64,000 bases of DNA. Source: Burkholderia pseudomultivorans (GTDB lineage: Bacteria; Pseudomonadota; Gammaproteobacteria; Burkholderiales; Burkholderiaceae). Below, one piece after another: positions 36,437 through 44,615 of the stretch. Numbering within the stretch: position 1 is the stretch's first letter; each line of letters opens with the position of its first letter. The stretch spans positions 1 to 64,000 of the forward strand of contig NZ_CABVPP010000005.1 of the NCBI RefSeq assembly GCF_902499075.1, given 5' to 3'. The translations under genes were made by a program, and so were the position numbers. The notes under the pieces were generated by a model. That model saw only the letters and a list, made by a program, of their open reading frames with translations, did not search any database and was not told where the DNA came from.

Positions 36437-37636
36437 TCACACGACGCCGAGCGACTTGCCGACGCGCACGAACGCGGCGACCGCCTGATCGATCTGCTCG
36501 GGCGTATGCGCGGCGCTCATCTGCGTGCGGATGCGCGCACGGCCGCGCGGCACGACCGGAAACGAGAAGCCGATCACGTAGACGCCTTCGCCTAGCAGCT
36601 TGTCGGCCATGTTCGACGCAAGCTGCGCATCGCCGAGCATGACCGGGATGATCGGATGCGCACCCGGCACGAGCGTGAAGCCGGCTTCGGTCATTTGCTG
36701 GCGGAAACGCACGCCGTTGTCGCGCACGCGCTCGCGCAGCTTCGCGCCTTCGTCGCTGCCGAGCAGTTCCAGCACCTTCAGCGACGCAGCGGCAATGCTC
36801 GGCGTAAGCGTGTTCGAGAACAGATACGGGCGCGAGCGCTGGCGCAGCAGTTCGACGATCTCGCGGCGCGCAGCGACGTAGCCGCCCGACGCGCCGCCGA
36901 GCGCCTTGCCGAGCGTGCCCGTGATGATGTCGACGCGGCCTTCGACGCCGCAGTGCTCGGGCGTGCCGCGACCATGCGCGCCGATGAAGCCGACCGCGTG
37001 CGAATCGTCGACCATCACGAGCGCGCCGTAGCGATCGGCGAGATCGCAGATGCCTTTCAGATCGGCGATGATGCCGTCCATCGAGAACACGCCGTCGGTG
37101 GCGATCAGCTTGTGGCGCACGCCGGCCGCGTCGGCTTCCTTGAGCTTCGCCTCGAGATCGGACAGGTCGTTGTTCCGGTAGCGATAGCGCTTCGCCTTGC
37201 ACAGGCGGATACCGTCGATGATGCTCGCGTGATTCAGTTCGTCGCTGATCACCGCGTCGTTCTCGTCGAGCAGCGTTTCGAACAGGCCGCCGTTCGCATC
37301 GAAGCAGCTCGAATACAGGATGCTGTCCTCGGTGCCGAGAAACGCCGCCAATGCTCTTTCGAGCTGCTTGTGCACGGTCTGCGTGCCGCAGATGAAGCGC
37401 ACCGACGCCATGCCGAAGCCGTCCTGGTCGAGGCCGGCCTGCGCCGCCGCGATCAACCGCGGATCGTTCGCGAGGCCCAGATAGTTGTTCGCGCAGAAAT
37501 TCAGCACGCCGGCGCCGCCGGCGAGCCGCACGGCCGCCGCTTGAGGGCTCGCGATCTCGCGCTCGGTCTTGTAAAAACCGTCCGCGCGGATCTGGTCCAG
37601 CGTCCCGCGCACCCGGGCGAGAAAGGCATCACGCAT
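36437..37636 (-). CDS. kbl: 2-amino-3-ketobutyrate CoA ligase (glycine C-acetyltransferase)
   Basis: A 399-residue alpha-oxoamine synthase. Visible blocks are [16 protein letters not shown], the [10 protein letters not shown] segment and the PLP-Lys motif [15 protein letters not shown] near residue 245. It cleaves 2-amino-3-ketobutyrate to glycine and acetyl-CoA. The ATG at 37636 ([11 protein letters not shown]) has AGGAGC upstream and is preferred to an in-frame ATG at 37663. It is the first gene of the kbl-tdh operon, divergent from an XRE-cupin regulator. Confidence 0.96.
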   Translation of the reverse strand: MRDAFLARVRGTLDQIRADGFYKTEREIASPQAAAVRLAGGAGVLNFCANNYLGLANDPRLIAAAQAGLDQDGFGMASVRFICGTQTVHKQLERALAAFLGTEDSILYSSCFDANGGLFETLLDENDAVISDELNHASIIDGIRLCKAKRYRYRNNDLSDLEAKLKEADAAGVRHKLIATDGVFSMDGIIADLKGICDLADRYGALVMVDDSHAVGFIGAHGRGTPEHCGVEGRVDIITGTLGKALGGASGGYVAARREIVELLRQRSRPYLFSNTLTPSIAAASLKVLELLGSDEGAKLRERVRDNGVRFRQQMTEAGFTLVPGAHPIIPVMLGDAQLASNMADKLLGEGVYVIGFSFPVVPRGRARIRTQMSAAHTPEQIDQAVAAFVRVGKSLGVV

Positions 37637-37745
37637 CGCAAAGCTCCTGACAGGGTTTCGCACTCCGCCGCATACCGCTCGTGGCGGCGGCGCGGCGGCC
37701 TGCTACTGTTATAGTCGGTCGTTCGGTTGACCGCATTTATCCGAT

Positions 37746-37774
37746 ATTCCGAACTAGAATTCGAAATACCGAAC
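37746..37774. promoter_or_regulatory. Direct repeats in the kbl-regulator intergenic region
   Basis: ATTCCGAAC (37746-37754) and ATACCGAAC (37766-37774) are direct repeats 20 bp apart, two helical turns, in the 161 bp between divergent kbl and the XRE-cupin gene. They are a natural binding site for that regulator. Confidence 0.55.
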
Positions 37775-37797
37775 AACTCTAAGCGAACGGAATCCAA

Positions 37798-38409
37798 ATG
37801 GCAAGTTCCTCCGGATCGCGGCGCGCGCCGGCCGGCGCCGCACCGCAACCCCCGGCCGCGACGCCGCCGCGTGTCGGCGAGCAGATCCAGCGGCTGCGCA
37901 ACGAACGTCGGCTCACGCTCGACGACCTGTCGCGCGCGGCCGGCGTATCGAAGTCGATGCTCTCCGAGATCGAGCGCGACAAGGCCAACCCGACGATTGC
38001 CGTCGCATGGCGGCTGACGAACGCGCTCGGCATCACGCTCGACGAACTGTTCTCGCAGCCGAAGGCGGCGGAAACGATCCGCGTGGACGGCCCGCACGAC
38101 ATTCCGACGCTCGCCGGCCACGACGGCCAGTACCAGCTGCGCGTGTGGGGTCCGATCGACCTCGCCGGCAGGTTCGAGTGGTACGAACTGACGCTGCCGG
38201 GCGGCGGCGCACTCGTGTCGAACGCGCACGAACCCGGCACGCGCGAACACCTGACCGTCCTGCAGGGCGCGATGGAGATCGAGGCCGCGGCGGCGAGCCG
38301 GCGCCTGAAAGCCGGCGACACCGCGCGCTATCCGGCCGACGCGCCGCACGCGATCCGCAACCCCGGCAAGGCCGAAGCGCGGGCACTGCTGATCGTGATC
38401 CATCGCTGA
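37798..38409 (+). CDS. XRE-family regulator with C-terminal cupin domain
   Basis: A 203-residue fusion. After a Pro/Ala-rich leader of about 25 residues an XRE helix-turn-helix spans about 28-82 (RLTLDDLSRAAGVSKSMLSEIERDKANPT). A cupin_2 domain follows (about 115-200, with RFEWYELTLPGGG and HAIRNPGK). Such proteins sense small metabolites through the cupin pocket. It is divergent from the kbl-tdh operon and probably controls threonine degradation. The direct repeats upstream also suggest autoregulation. Confidence 0.86.
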   Translation: MASSSGSRRAPAGAAPQPPAATPPRVGEQIQRLRNERRLTLDDLSRAAGVSKSMLSEIERDKANPTIAVAWRLTNALGITLDELFSQPKAAETIRVDGPHDIPTLAGHDGQYQLRVWGPIDLAGRFEWYELTLPGGGALVSNAHEPGTREHLTVLQGAMEIEAAAASRRLKAGDTARYPADAPHAIRNPGKAEARALLIVIHR

Positions 38410-38449
38410 CGACGCGTACAGTCGTCCCAACGGCCAGTTGCATGAAACA

Positions 38450-38465
38450 CTGTATGTTTGTACAG
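38450..38465. promoter_or_regulatory. LexA (SOS) box
   Basis: CTGTATGTTTGTACAG fits the LexA consensus CTGT-N8-ACAG exactly, and its flanking bases extend the symmetry to ACTGTA...TACAGT. It is 73 bp upstream of the 123-residue gene at 38539, in a promoter position. Confidence 0.75.
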
Positions 38466-38538
38466 TATACGGACATTCCGCCATGCATGGCCGGAGCCGG
38501 CGCACCGAGGCGTCCGCGCCGGCCGACAGGAGCCTGCG

Positions 38539-38910
38539 ATGACAGAAGAACAAGATTTGGCCGCGCTCAGCTTCAAGGCTGCCGCGCATGACCTCGAGCA
38601 CATCGTCCGCCATATTGCCGGGCGCTACATCCGCCAGCGCGTGCCGCTGACATGGCGGCTGCTGCACGCGATCGAAGCCGAGGCGCTGGCCGATCTCGGC
38701 TTTGCGAGCCGCCATGACGCCGGCATGCGTCAATTGTTCGAACGGCCGTCGGACATGACGTTTCCCGAAACCGACGATCCGATCGACTTCGGCCGGTCGA
38801 ACGCGCTGCCCGCGGTGTTTTCGTTCGCGGTGCTCGCCTACGAAGCCGCCGCGCACGACACGCCACCGCGCGTGCGCACCCATCGGCCGTCCAAGGCCTG
38901 GGGCGACTGA
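38539..38910 (+). CDS. Uncharacterised 123-residue protein, probably SOS-regulated
   Basis: The ATG at 38539 has CAGGAGCC upstream. The protein has an all-helical look (TEEQDLAALSFKAAAHDLEHIVRHIAGRYIRQ is helical by character) and a C-terminal basic tail. I do not recognise a domain. The LexA box upstream means it is likely induced by DNA damage. It is followed 92 bp later by the degenerate recombinase gene, the next element of the origin-linked block, so the two may be cotranscribed. Confidence 0.65.
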   Translation: MTEEQDLAALSFKAAAHDLEHIVRHIAGRYIRQRVPLTWRLLHAIEAEALADLGFASRHDAGMRQLFERPSDMTFPETDDPIDFGRSNALPAVFSFAVLAYEAAAHDTPPRVRTHRPSKAWGD

Positions 38911-39002
38911 CCATCCGCCCGGGCTGGCGGCCCGCCCGACCCCACACTCACCGGGATGTTGCGGAAACAGCTACCATATACGCAACTAACGGAATAAATC
39001 AC

Positions 39003-40016
39003 ATGTCCCTTCCTTCATCTGCCGCACCATCCACACGCCCGGAAGAAAAGGATCTGTTCGATCGAGGCGCATCCGACTGGATCGTCTCGCCCGAAGCCGC
39101 GTTCGACGCATGGCTGGCCATGCAGGACTATCGCCGCTCGTCGGCCGACGTCTATCGCGCGCAATGGGGCGCGTTTCTCACGTGGCTGCGTGCGCACCAG
39201 AAAAACCTCGCCACCGTCGATACCGCATCGATCGCCCATTTCGTCGGCGAACTGCCGATCAAGAAAACGCAGCGCATGCGCTATTTGCGGCTGATCGAGC
39301 GGGTGCTCGATCACATCCGCCGTACCGAACTGGCATCGACCAACCCGGCCCGTTTCATTGCTCAGGATGGCGAAGCGAACTGGCGCAAGGCGCGCGACAA
39401 CGAACCGACCGGTTTCCTGACGCCGGCCGAGCGCGCCAAACTGCTCGCCTATCTGTTTTCGCCGATCGGCGTGTCAGGCGCCGCATACTGGAAAGAGCGT
39501 CGCGACCGCGCGCTCGTCGCCGCATTTCTCGGTGGCGGGATCAAGACCGGCGAAGCGAAGGTGCTTACGATTAGTTGCATCAATACCAGCGGAACCTCGC
39601 TGCAGATCCCGTCGACGCACCCCGACTTCGCGCGCGAAACGCATCTGGCGTCGTTCGCGATCGCCTTGTTCGACGCGTGGCTGTTAGAGCGCAAGCGGCA
39701 GGAGATTCCCGGCGATCTGGTGTTTCCGGCGTCGCATACCGGGCGGCCGATGCACAAGGCGACGATGCTCCGCGCGATCGACGCCATTGTCGAGTCGGCC
39801 GGGCTCTCGTCGTCGCGCACAGCCCGCACGAGCCCGCAGACGCTGCGCAATACCTATGCGGCCGAACTGTTCGAGAACGACGTGCCGCCCGAGCGGGTCG
39901 GCAAATGGCTCGGCTTCATGCAGCCGATCTCGTCGAACCGTCTGCACCGTGCATGGAAGAACTGGCGAGACGACATGATCGAAGGTGACGCAACCGACCA
40001 CGACGAAACTCACTGA
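39003..40016 (+). CDS. Tyrosine-recombinase-like protein lacking most catalytic residues
   Basis: A 337-residue protein with the two-domain plan of phage integrase/Xer proteins: an N-terminal SAM-like core-binding domain (about 35-115) and a C-terminal catalytic-fold domain (about 140-330). Aligned by eye with XerD, the first Arg becomes Lys in GGGIKTGEAK, the His of the HxLR box becomes Gln in PQTLRNT, the LGH histidine becomes Phe in WLGFMQ, and a Leu stands where the nucleophilic Tyr should be (SSNRLHRAW). Only the box II Arg is kept. It is therefore unlikely to catalyse recombination but could bind DNA. It lies between a LexA-box gene and kfrA near the origin. Confidence 0.8.
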   Translation: MSLPSSAAPSTRPEEKDLFDRGASDWIVSPEAAFDAWLAMQDYRRSSADVYRAQWGAFLTWLRAHQKNLATVDTASIAHFVGELPIKKTQRMRYLRLIERVLDHIRRTELASTNPARFIAQDGEANWRKARDNEPTGFLTPAERAKLLAYLFSPIGVSGAAYWKERRDRALVAAFLGGGIKTGEAKVLTISCINTSGTSLQIPSTHPDFARETHLASFAIALFDAWLLERKRQEIPGDLVFPASHTGRPMHKATMLRAIDAIVESAGLSSSRTARTSPQTLRNTYAAELFENDVPPERVGKWLGFMQPISSNRLHRAWKNWRDDMIEGDATDHDETH

Positions 40017-40027
40017 TTCCGCGCAGA

Positions 40028-40055
40028 CCGCTCACGCGAGACGATCCGTGAGCGG
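40028..40055. terminator. Hairpin between the convergent recombinase-like and kfrA genes
   Basis: CCGCTCACG (40028-40036) pairs with CGTGAGCGG (40047-40055) across a 10-nt loop, just after the recombinase-like stop codon. Confidence 0.6.
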
Positions 40056-40087
40056 CCTTGTGTCGTGCGGCCTCACCCTTACACAGC

Positions 40088-40128
40088 TCCCGAAAACCCT
40101 CACCTCAAGCCTCCCGGACCCTCTCACC
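40088..40128 (-). repeat. Pair of initiator-type iterons between the recombinase-like gene and kfrA
   Basis: TCCCGAAAACCCTCACC at 40088-40104 is on the minus strand GGTGAGGGTTTTCGGGA, identical to the origin unit at 43025. The second at 40112-40128, TCCCGGACCCTCTCACC, keeps the ends but has a GC-rich core. They lie 24 bp apart in a 138-bp convergent gap, 1.6 kb from the first origin iteron and in opposite orientation to it. Confidence 0.8.
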
Positions 40129-40154
40129 TGTGCACGCCGGCCGCACGGCGGCGC

Positions 40155-41336
40155 TCATCGCCGTGCAAAACGGGTGATCGCCTCGAAGCGGGACGGCCAC
40201 GCACCGGAAGCATGCTCGCACTCGGGGCAGGACACTTCGAACCCGTCTTCGTTATGCGACAGCTCCGGTTCACCGTCGCAATGCGGGCACTGGCCCGGCA
40301 CCGGAATCTCGTGGTCCAGCGCGGTGCCGATCGCGGAAAAGGCATCGGCATCGAGTAGGCCCGCATCGGCGAGTCGCCGGATCAGCGCGGCGATTTGCGG
40401 ATTCATGCCGCCGCTCGCGCGCAGCGCGTTCACGTCGCGCGTTGCCCGTTCCAACTCGTCGCTCTGGCTGCGCAACTGTTCTTCGAGCCGGTCGGCGCGC
40501 GCCTTGGCCGCACTCAGCTGCTGAAGAAAATCGAATTCCTTGCGCTGCACGTCACGCAGGCCGCTCTGATAGGTCGAAGCCATGCTGCGCAGCGAGTCGA
40601 GCTCGACGAGCATCGGCTTGACGCGCCGTTCGGCTTCGGCCACGGCGTCCTTGATCTGCTGCGCATAGTGTTCGGTGCGTTGCTGCAATTCGGCTTGCAG
40701 CAGGTCGATGCGGTCGCGCAACGCCGCATTCTGCGTCTGCTCGGCGTCGATCCGGCCGGCGGCGGCCGCCAGTTCCTTTTCCAGCCGCGCGACTGTGGTG
40801 AGCAGCGTCGCTTCGTTTGCCGAACCGTGCGTCGTCTGTGACGCAAGCTGGACCTCGAGCTCCGTCACGCGCGCCTGCAGCTGCTCGTTTCGCGCTTCGC
40901 TGCGCACGAGGGCCGCTTCGAGCGTTTCCTGGCGAACGCTCGCGTCGCGCAACCGTTGCTCCGCGTCGGCCACATTGGCGCGAACCTGTTCGCGGTCGAC
41001 GTCGAGGCTGTCCCGCGCGGCTTTCAGCGCTTCCTCATACAGCGCGCCCAGCAGCGCGCCGGCTTTTTCTTCGACCGCCTTCGGGATCGCCGCGCCATCG
41101 AGCCTGACTTTCGACGCGGAACGGATGCGCTCCCAGAAATGGTCGATGTCTTTCGGGATGTCGCTGGCACTGCCGGTCTGGGTCAGATCGCGGACATTTG
41201 CCGCAGACGGCCGAATGCCGAGATCGAAGAACAGCCGCTTGCATGCGTGCAGCGACAGTTCCTGACGGCGCGCACCAGTGGCGCGCAGCGATTCCAGTTC
41301 TTCCCGAATGACTTGGCGCATTTCGTCCAGGGTCAT
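40155..41336 (-). CDS. KfrA-like DNA-binding coiled-coil protein with C-terminal zinc ribbon
   Basis: A 393-residue protein. Residues 1-110 resemble the KfrA N-terminal plasmid-replication DNA-binding domain (MRQVIREELESLRATGARRQELSL region). Residues about 115-320 form a long coiled coil dense in Ala, Gln, Glu, Arg and Leu. The last 50 residues hold a CPHC...CPEC pair typical of a zinc ribbon, not a usual part of KfrA. KfrA proteins of IncP and related plasmids are autorepressors that help partition and nucleoid structure. The ATG at 41336 has a modest SD. It is the first gene to the left of the origin, pointing away from it. Confidence 0.78.
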   Translation of the reverse strand: MTLDEMRQVIREELESLRATGARRQELSLHACKRLFFDLGIRPSAANVRDLTQTGSASDIPKDIDHFWERIRSASKVRLDGAAIPKAVEEKAGALLGALYEEALKAARDSLDVDREQVRANVADAEQRLRDASVRQETLEAALVRSEARNEQLQARVTELEVQLASQTTHGSANEATLLTTVARLEKELAAAAGRIDAEQTQNAALRDRIDLLQAELQQRTEHYAQQIKDAVAEAERRVKPMLVELDSLRSMASTYQSGLRDVQRKEFDFLQQLSAAKARADRLEEQLRSQSDELERATRDVNALRASGGMNPQIAALIRRLADAGLLDADAFSAIGTALDHEIPVPGQCPHCDGEPELSHNEDGFEVSCPECEHASGAWPSRFEAITRFARR

Positions 41337-41696
41337 GACAGAGCTCACAGACGTTAAAGTGTTGCAATCATAACGAAATACGTATCTTCCGATACTTGTT
41401 TTCGCGATGCGTTGCGAATTTGCGTCGTCCGTCACAGAAAGCGGATCTGTGAGGCTATCGGTTCGATCCCGGCCGGGGATTCCGTGAAACAAAGCGAAGA
41501 AAACAACGCAAGTCTTTGTTGCAAAACGGTTTCCTAGCGGACCCCGAAATTTCGCATTTGTTTCACATGAGGCCCGCTGTGTGCGGCTGTGGGTGTTCAG
41601 GGGTTGGGGGTCTCTGTGGAAAACTCTTCAGCGGAAGTCTTGAGAGTATTAGAAGTAAACACCTTTGAACCCTTAGTTAAAAACGTTAACGCCACG

Positions 41697-42955
41697 GCAC
41701 AGCCTTATGTAGCAAGGCTTTCCGGCCGACAAGGTGAAGTTTTACGGGAGCCAAGGTGATCTTCTGCAGGAGCTGACGTGATGGGGTTCGGGGAGCTGCG
41801 TGAGCCGTTGCAGGAAAGGTCGTGAGCGGATTCGGGATCACAGTGAAACGCGCGATTTTCCAAAGGTGAGGTTTTTCGGGGAGTCACAGCCGCGGAACCC
41901 GCGCCATGGCAGAGCGCACAGTTTTCTGCCTGTGCAGACACAGGTGAGAATTTGCGGGACCTACTTCGACCCCCGATTCTGCCTGTCTTTTGGGCAATTT
42001 TTGTGAAAGGTGAGATTTCACGGGACTCCGCGACGATTTGCTGTGAGGATTTCCGGGAAGCGAACGCCATTTTGCACAGCAAAAAGCACATTCGGGGCCT
42101 GTGGAAGCGGAAAGGTGAGGATTTTCGGGAGGGAAATCCGGGTTTTCCTGCCCGGATCTTCTTGAGGTGAGCTTTTTCGGGGCATGGATCACAGGCCGCC
42201 AGGCGACGCCACAGGTGAGCGTTTTCGGGAAGCGATTTTGCCCGAAATTTGATCAAAGGTGAGGCTTTTCGGGACCTGTGCACAGCCTAAATCGCTGAAA
42301 AGCCCGCCAGGACTGGCGGAAATATCCGAATTGCTGTGCCATTTTTTGCCATAGGTGAGCATTTTCGGGATGCGTCACAGGGTTTTGCGACGGCGGATCG
42401 CTGCCGAAAGGTGAGGGTTTTCGGGGGATGATCGTGGCGCACAGCAGCATCCCACACTGTGCGTAAGTATCGGATGCGATTGAGATTTTTGAAACCGGGA
42501 AGGTTACGGTGAGGTTTTTCGGGAGCTGTCAGGGTGTCCGCTGGAGCGTCGCTTTTCCCATTAAGGTGAGTGTTTTCAGGAGACCGGAACGGCGGATTCC
42601 GCCTGTGCCGGGCGTCTATCGACAGCCATTCACAGCAATCGGCCGTGCTCAAGGTGAGAATTTTCGGGACCGGACACCATTTGTGCACGGTACAATGCGC
42701 GCCCGGGCTGCCGGCACAGCCTGGTTCCAGTGCATAAGCGGGCTTGCCGGCGCGTCTTTTCCGATTCGAAAGACTGTGCGACCAGCCCGGTCAGCCCCGC
42801 CTGTACATGCATACAGGCCGTTTTGCACAGGCCGGCGACGCGCTGCGAGGTGCGCGGATGACCGGACGGCCGGCTCACGATTCGGCAGTCGCAAAATTAC
42901 GACAAATCGATAGGTGAGCCGATACGGGAGCACATTCCGCACGTGTCATGCACAG
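41697..42955. repeat. GCACAG motif repeated between the iterons
   Basis: The hexamer GCACAG occurs at 41697, 41917, 42074, 42280, 42439, 42713, 42825 and 42950 on the plus strand. Its complement CTGTGC occurs at 41931, 42276, 42334 and 42602. Three plus copies extend to GCACAGCCT (41697, 42280, 42713). Twelve copies in 1.3 kb is far above the rough random expectation of under one. It may be a second protein-binding site, but two copies overlap DnaA-box-like sites. Confidence 0.5.
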
Positions 42956-43041
42956 CGGAAATTCTGTGAATCGGCGCATCCCGCGACATGTCTGGACGAG
43001 CCTGAAACGCTGCAATTCCGGATCGGTGAGGGTTTTCGGGA
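41734..43041 (+). repeat. Array of 17-bp initiator-binding iterons
   Basis: The consensus is GGTGAG, two variable bases, then TTTTCGGGA. Good copies begin at 41866, 42114, 42166, 42214, 42258, 42354, 42410, 42508, 42565, 42652 and 43025; more diverged copies begin at 41734, 41943, 42009, 42042 and 42913. All have the same orientation. Spacing is irregular (33 to 261 bp), unlike the fixed 22-bp steps of many plasmid iterons. Rep_3-family initiators bind such sites. A few still weaker matches at about 41757-41840 may be decayed units. Confidence 0.88.
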
Positions 43042-43160
43042 GCTGTTGGGGTGAGTGCGGTTTTGCAGGCGCACTTCACCGGCTATGGTGAGCATGTCGT
43101 TCTGGACGCACATCACCACAGGCGCTATCCTTCCGGGAAACTTCTCCTCCGACCCGACGC

Positions 43161-44525
43161 ATGGCCACGAAGCGCGCCAAGAAAACCGATGTGGATGTGG
43201 TGAGTGCCAGTTCAGCCGAATTGCGTAAGGCCGTCGAGGCAATCGCGATTCAGCCGAAGAGCGGCAAGATCACGCTCCTCACTCGCAAGCTGTTCAATGT
43301 CCTGCTGGCCGTGGCGCAGCAGGCCGACGACTCGGGCGATACGTATCGCGCGCTGTTGTCGGATATCGTCGCCAACTCCGCCTTCGATTCGAACGACACC
43401 GCCCTGGTGAAGGAACACCTGCGCCGCATGGTGTCGGTGCAGGTCGAATGGAGCACCGGCACGTCGAGCCAGAAGCCCGGCCGCAAGTGGGGGATCTCGA
43501 CGCTGATCGCCGACGCGGAAATTCTCGAGGATCCGGCCACCCGTCGCGTGTGGGTCGAATTCTCGTTCGCGCCGAAGATCAAGAAGAAACTGCTCGACCC
43601 GGTCCAGTACGCGCGCCTGAGCCTGCAATTCCAGAGCCAGCTGCGCAGCAGCGCCGGTCTCGCGCTCTACGAGATCTGCGTGCGCTACCTGACGAACCCG
43701 AGCCATCTGACGATGCGCGAGCCGTGGGAATGGTGGCGGCCGATCCTGTCGGGCACGCCCGACACGGAAGCCGGCGACGAGGCGAAACGGGAGTACAAGT
43801 ACTTCAAGCGCGATTATCTGCGGCCGGCGATCGCGGAGGTCAACGCGGTCACCAACATCTTCGTCGAGCTGATCGAGCATCGCGAAGGACGACGCGTAGC
43901 CGAGATCCAGTTCCGCGTGACCGAACGCAAGCAGCCGATGCTGGCGCTCGACGAACACCCGAACGTGTTCGACAGCACGCTGGTCGACCGGATGGTGAAG
44001 CTCGGGATTCCGTTGAAGGAAGCGCAGACGCTGTATGCGGACAGCGAGGAGAATCGCATCCGCGCCGCGCTGCAGATGACCGAGCAGCGGATGCGCAGCA
44101 CGACGCTGCCGCCGGTGCGCAGCGCCGCAGCGCTGTTCAAGGATGCGTTGAAGAAGGGCTATGCGCCGCCGGTCGATACCGTCGACGCGTTGCCGGCCGC
44201 CACGCCGTCCGCGAAGGCCGCATCGGCGCAGCCGGACGATCTGAAGGCACGTTTGCTGAGCGAGTTCGCGGCGTTCCGCCGCAAGGAAGCGAAGGTGCTG
44301 TACGAAGAGCAGGGCGAAGAGGAGCGCGAAGTGGCGCGCGAGTCGTTCGAATCGGAGGCGCTGCCGACGATGGGCTCGCATCTGCGCGACGACTGGCGCA
44401 AGCGCGGCCTCGACTCCAAGCTGGCCGAGACGGCCTTCTTCGACTGGCTGGCCCAGAAGACCTGGGGCGAGCCAACCGACGGCGATCTGCTGTCGTTCAC
44501 GCTGAATCAATCCCGGGCCGCCTGA
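43161..44525 (+). CDS. Replication initiator protein, Rep_3 (RepB/RepA) family
   Basis: A 454-residue plasmid-type initiator. Two winged-helix domains lie at about residues 40-150 and 160-260, with blocks typical of Rep_3 proteins (KIKKKLLDPVQYARLSLQFQ and SAGLALYEICVRYL). The C-terminal 180 residues are a charged extension. It should bind the upstream iterons and open the origin. It is immediately downstream of the array and convergent with parB, with no strong ribosome site visible before the ATG at 43161. Vibrio chromosome 2 uses the unrelated RctB. Confidence 0.9.
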   Translation: MATKRAKKTDVDVVSASSAELRKAVEAIAIQPKSGKITLLTRKLFNVLLAVAQQADDSGDTYRALLSDIVANSAFDSNDTALVKEHLRRMVSVQVEWSTGTSSQKPGRKWGISTLIADAEILEDPATRRVWVEFSFAPKIKKKLLDPVQYARLSLQFQSQLRSSAGLALYEICVRYLTNPSHLTMREPWEWWRPILSGTPDTEAGDEAKREYKYFKRDYLRPAIAEVNAVTNIFVELIEHREGRRVAEIQFRVTERKQPMLALDEHPNVFDSTLVDRMVKLGIPLKEAQTLYADSEENRIRAALQMTEQRMRSTTLPPVRSAAALFKDALKKGYAPPVDTVDALPAATPSAKAASAQPDDLKARLLSEFAAFRRKEAKVLYEEQGEEEREVARESFESEALPTMGSHLRDDWRKRGLDSKLAETAFFDWLAQKTWGEPTDGDLLSFTLNQSRAA

Positions 44526-44535
44526 GGCCCGTTCA

Positions 44536-44599
44536 GGCCCGCTGACGGGCCGCCGGCCGGCTGCCCGAGGGTGGCCGGGCCCGGCATCGTCGCCGGGCC
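44536..44599. terminator. Hairpins between convergent rep and parB
   Basis: Two hairpins fill the 90-bp gap: GGCCCG/CGGGCC with a 4-nt loop (44536-44551) and GGCCCGGC/GCCGGGCC with a 6-nt loop (44578-44599). Neither has a long T-run; together they probably end transcription from both sides. Confidence 0.6.
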
Positions 44600-44615
44600 G
44601 TTCCGGCCCTTTCCA

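Larger units (their letters stand above)
41337..43160. other. Probable replication origin of the secondary chromosome (ori2)
   Basis: This 1.8-kb gene-free region between kfrA and the initiator gene holds the iteron array (41734-43041). An AT-rich segment at about 41645-41695 (GTTAAAAACGTTAAC lies there) is a possible unwinding element. DnaA-box-like 9-mers occur at 41615-41623 (TGTGGAAAA), 42070-42078 and 42821-42829 (TTTTGCACA). This layout is standard for iteron-regulated plasmid-type origins: the Rep protein binds iterons next to an AT-rich region. Unwinding and origin activity are inferred. Confidence 0.85.

Noticed and set aside
37746-37774. A perfect dyad operator for the XRE-cupin protein
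   Set aside because: Only direct repeats are clear; an inverted arrangement would need several mismatches, so I list only the direct repeats.
41450-41520. tRNA T-arm-like GGTTCGATCCC near the left side of the origin
   Set aside because: The flanking bases do not form a proper T stem and no acceptor or anticodon arm fits; it is probably chance.
41550-41580. A match to the main-chromosome parS type (GTTTCAC...)
   Set aside because: The sequence TGTTTCACATGAGGC matches only one half of the palindrome, so it is not counted as a site.
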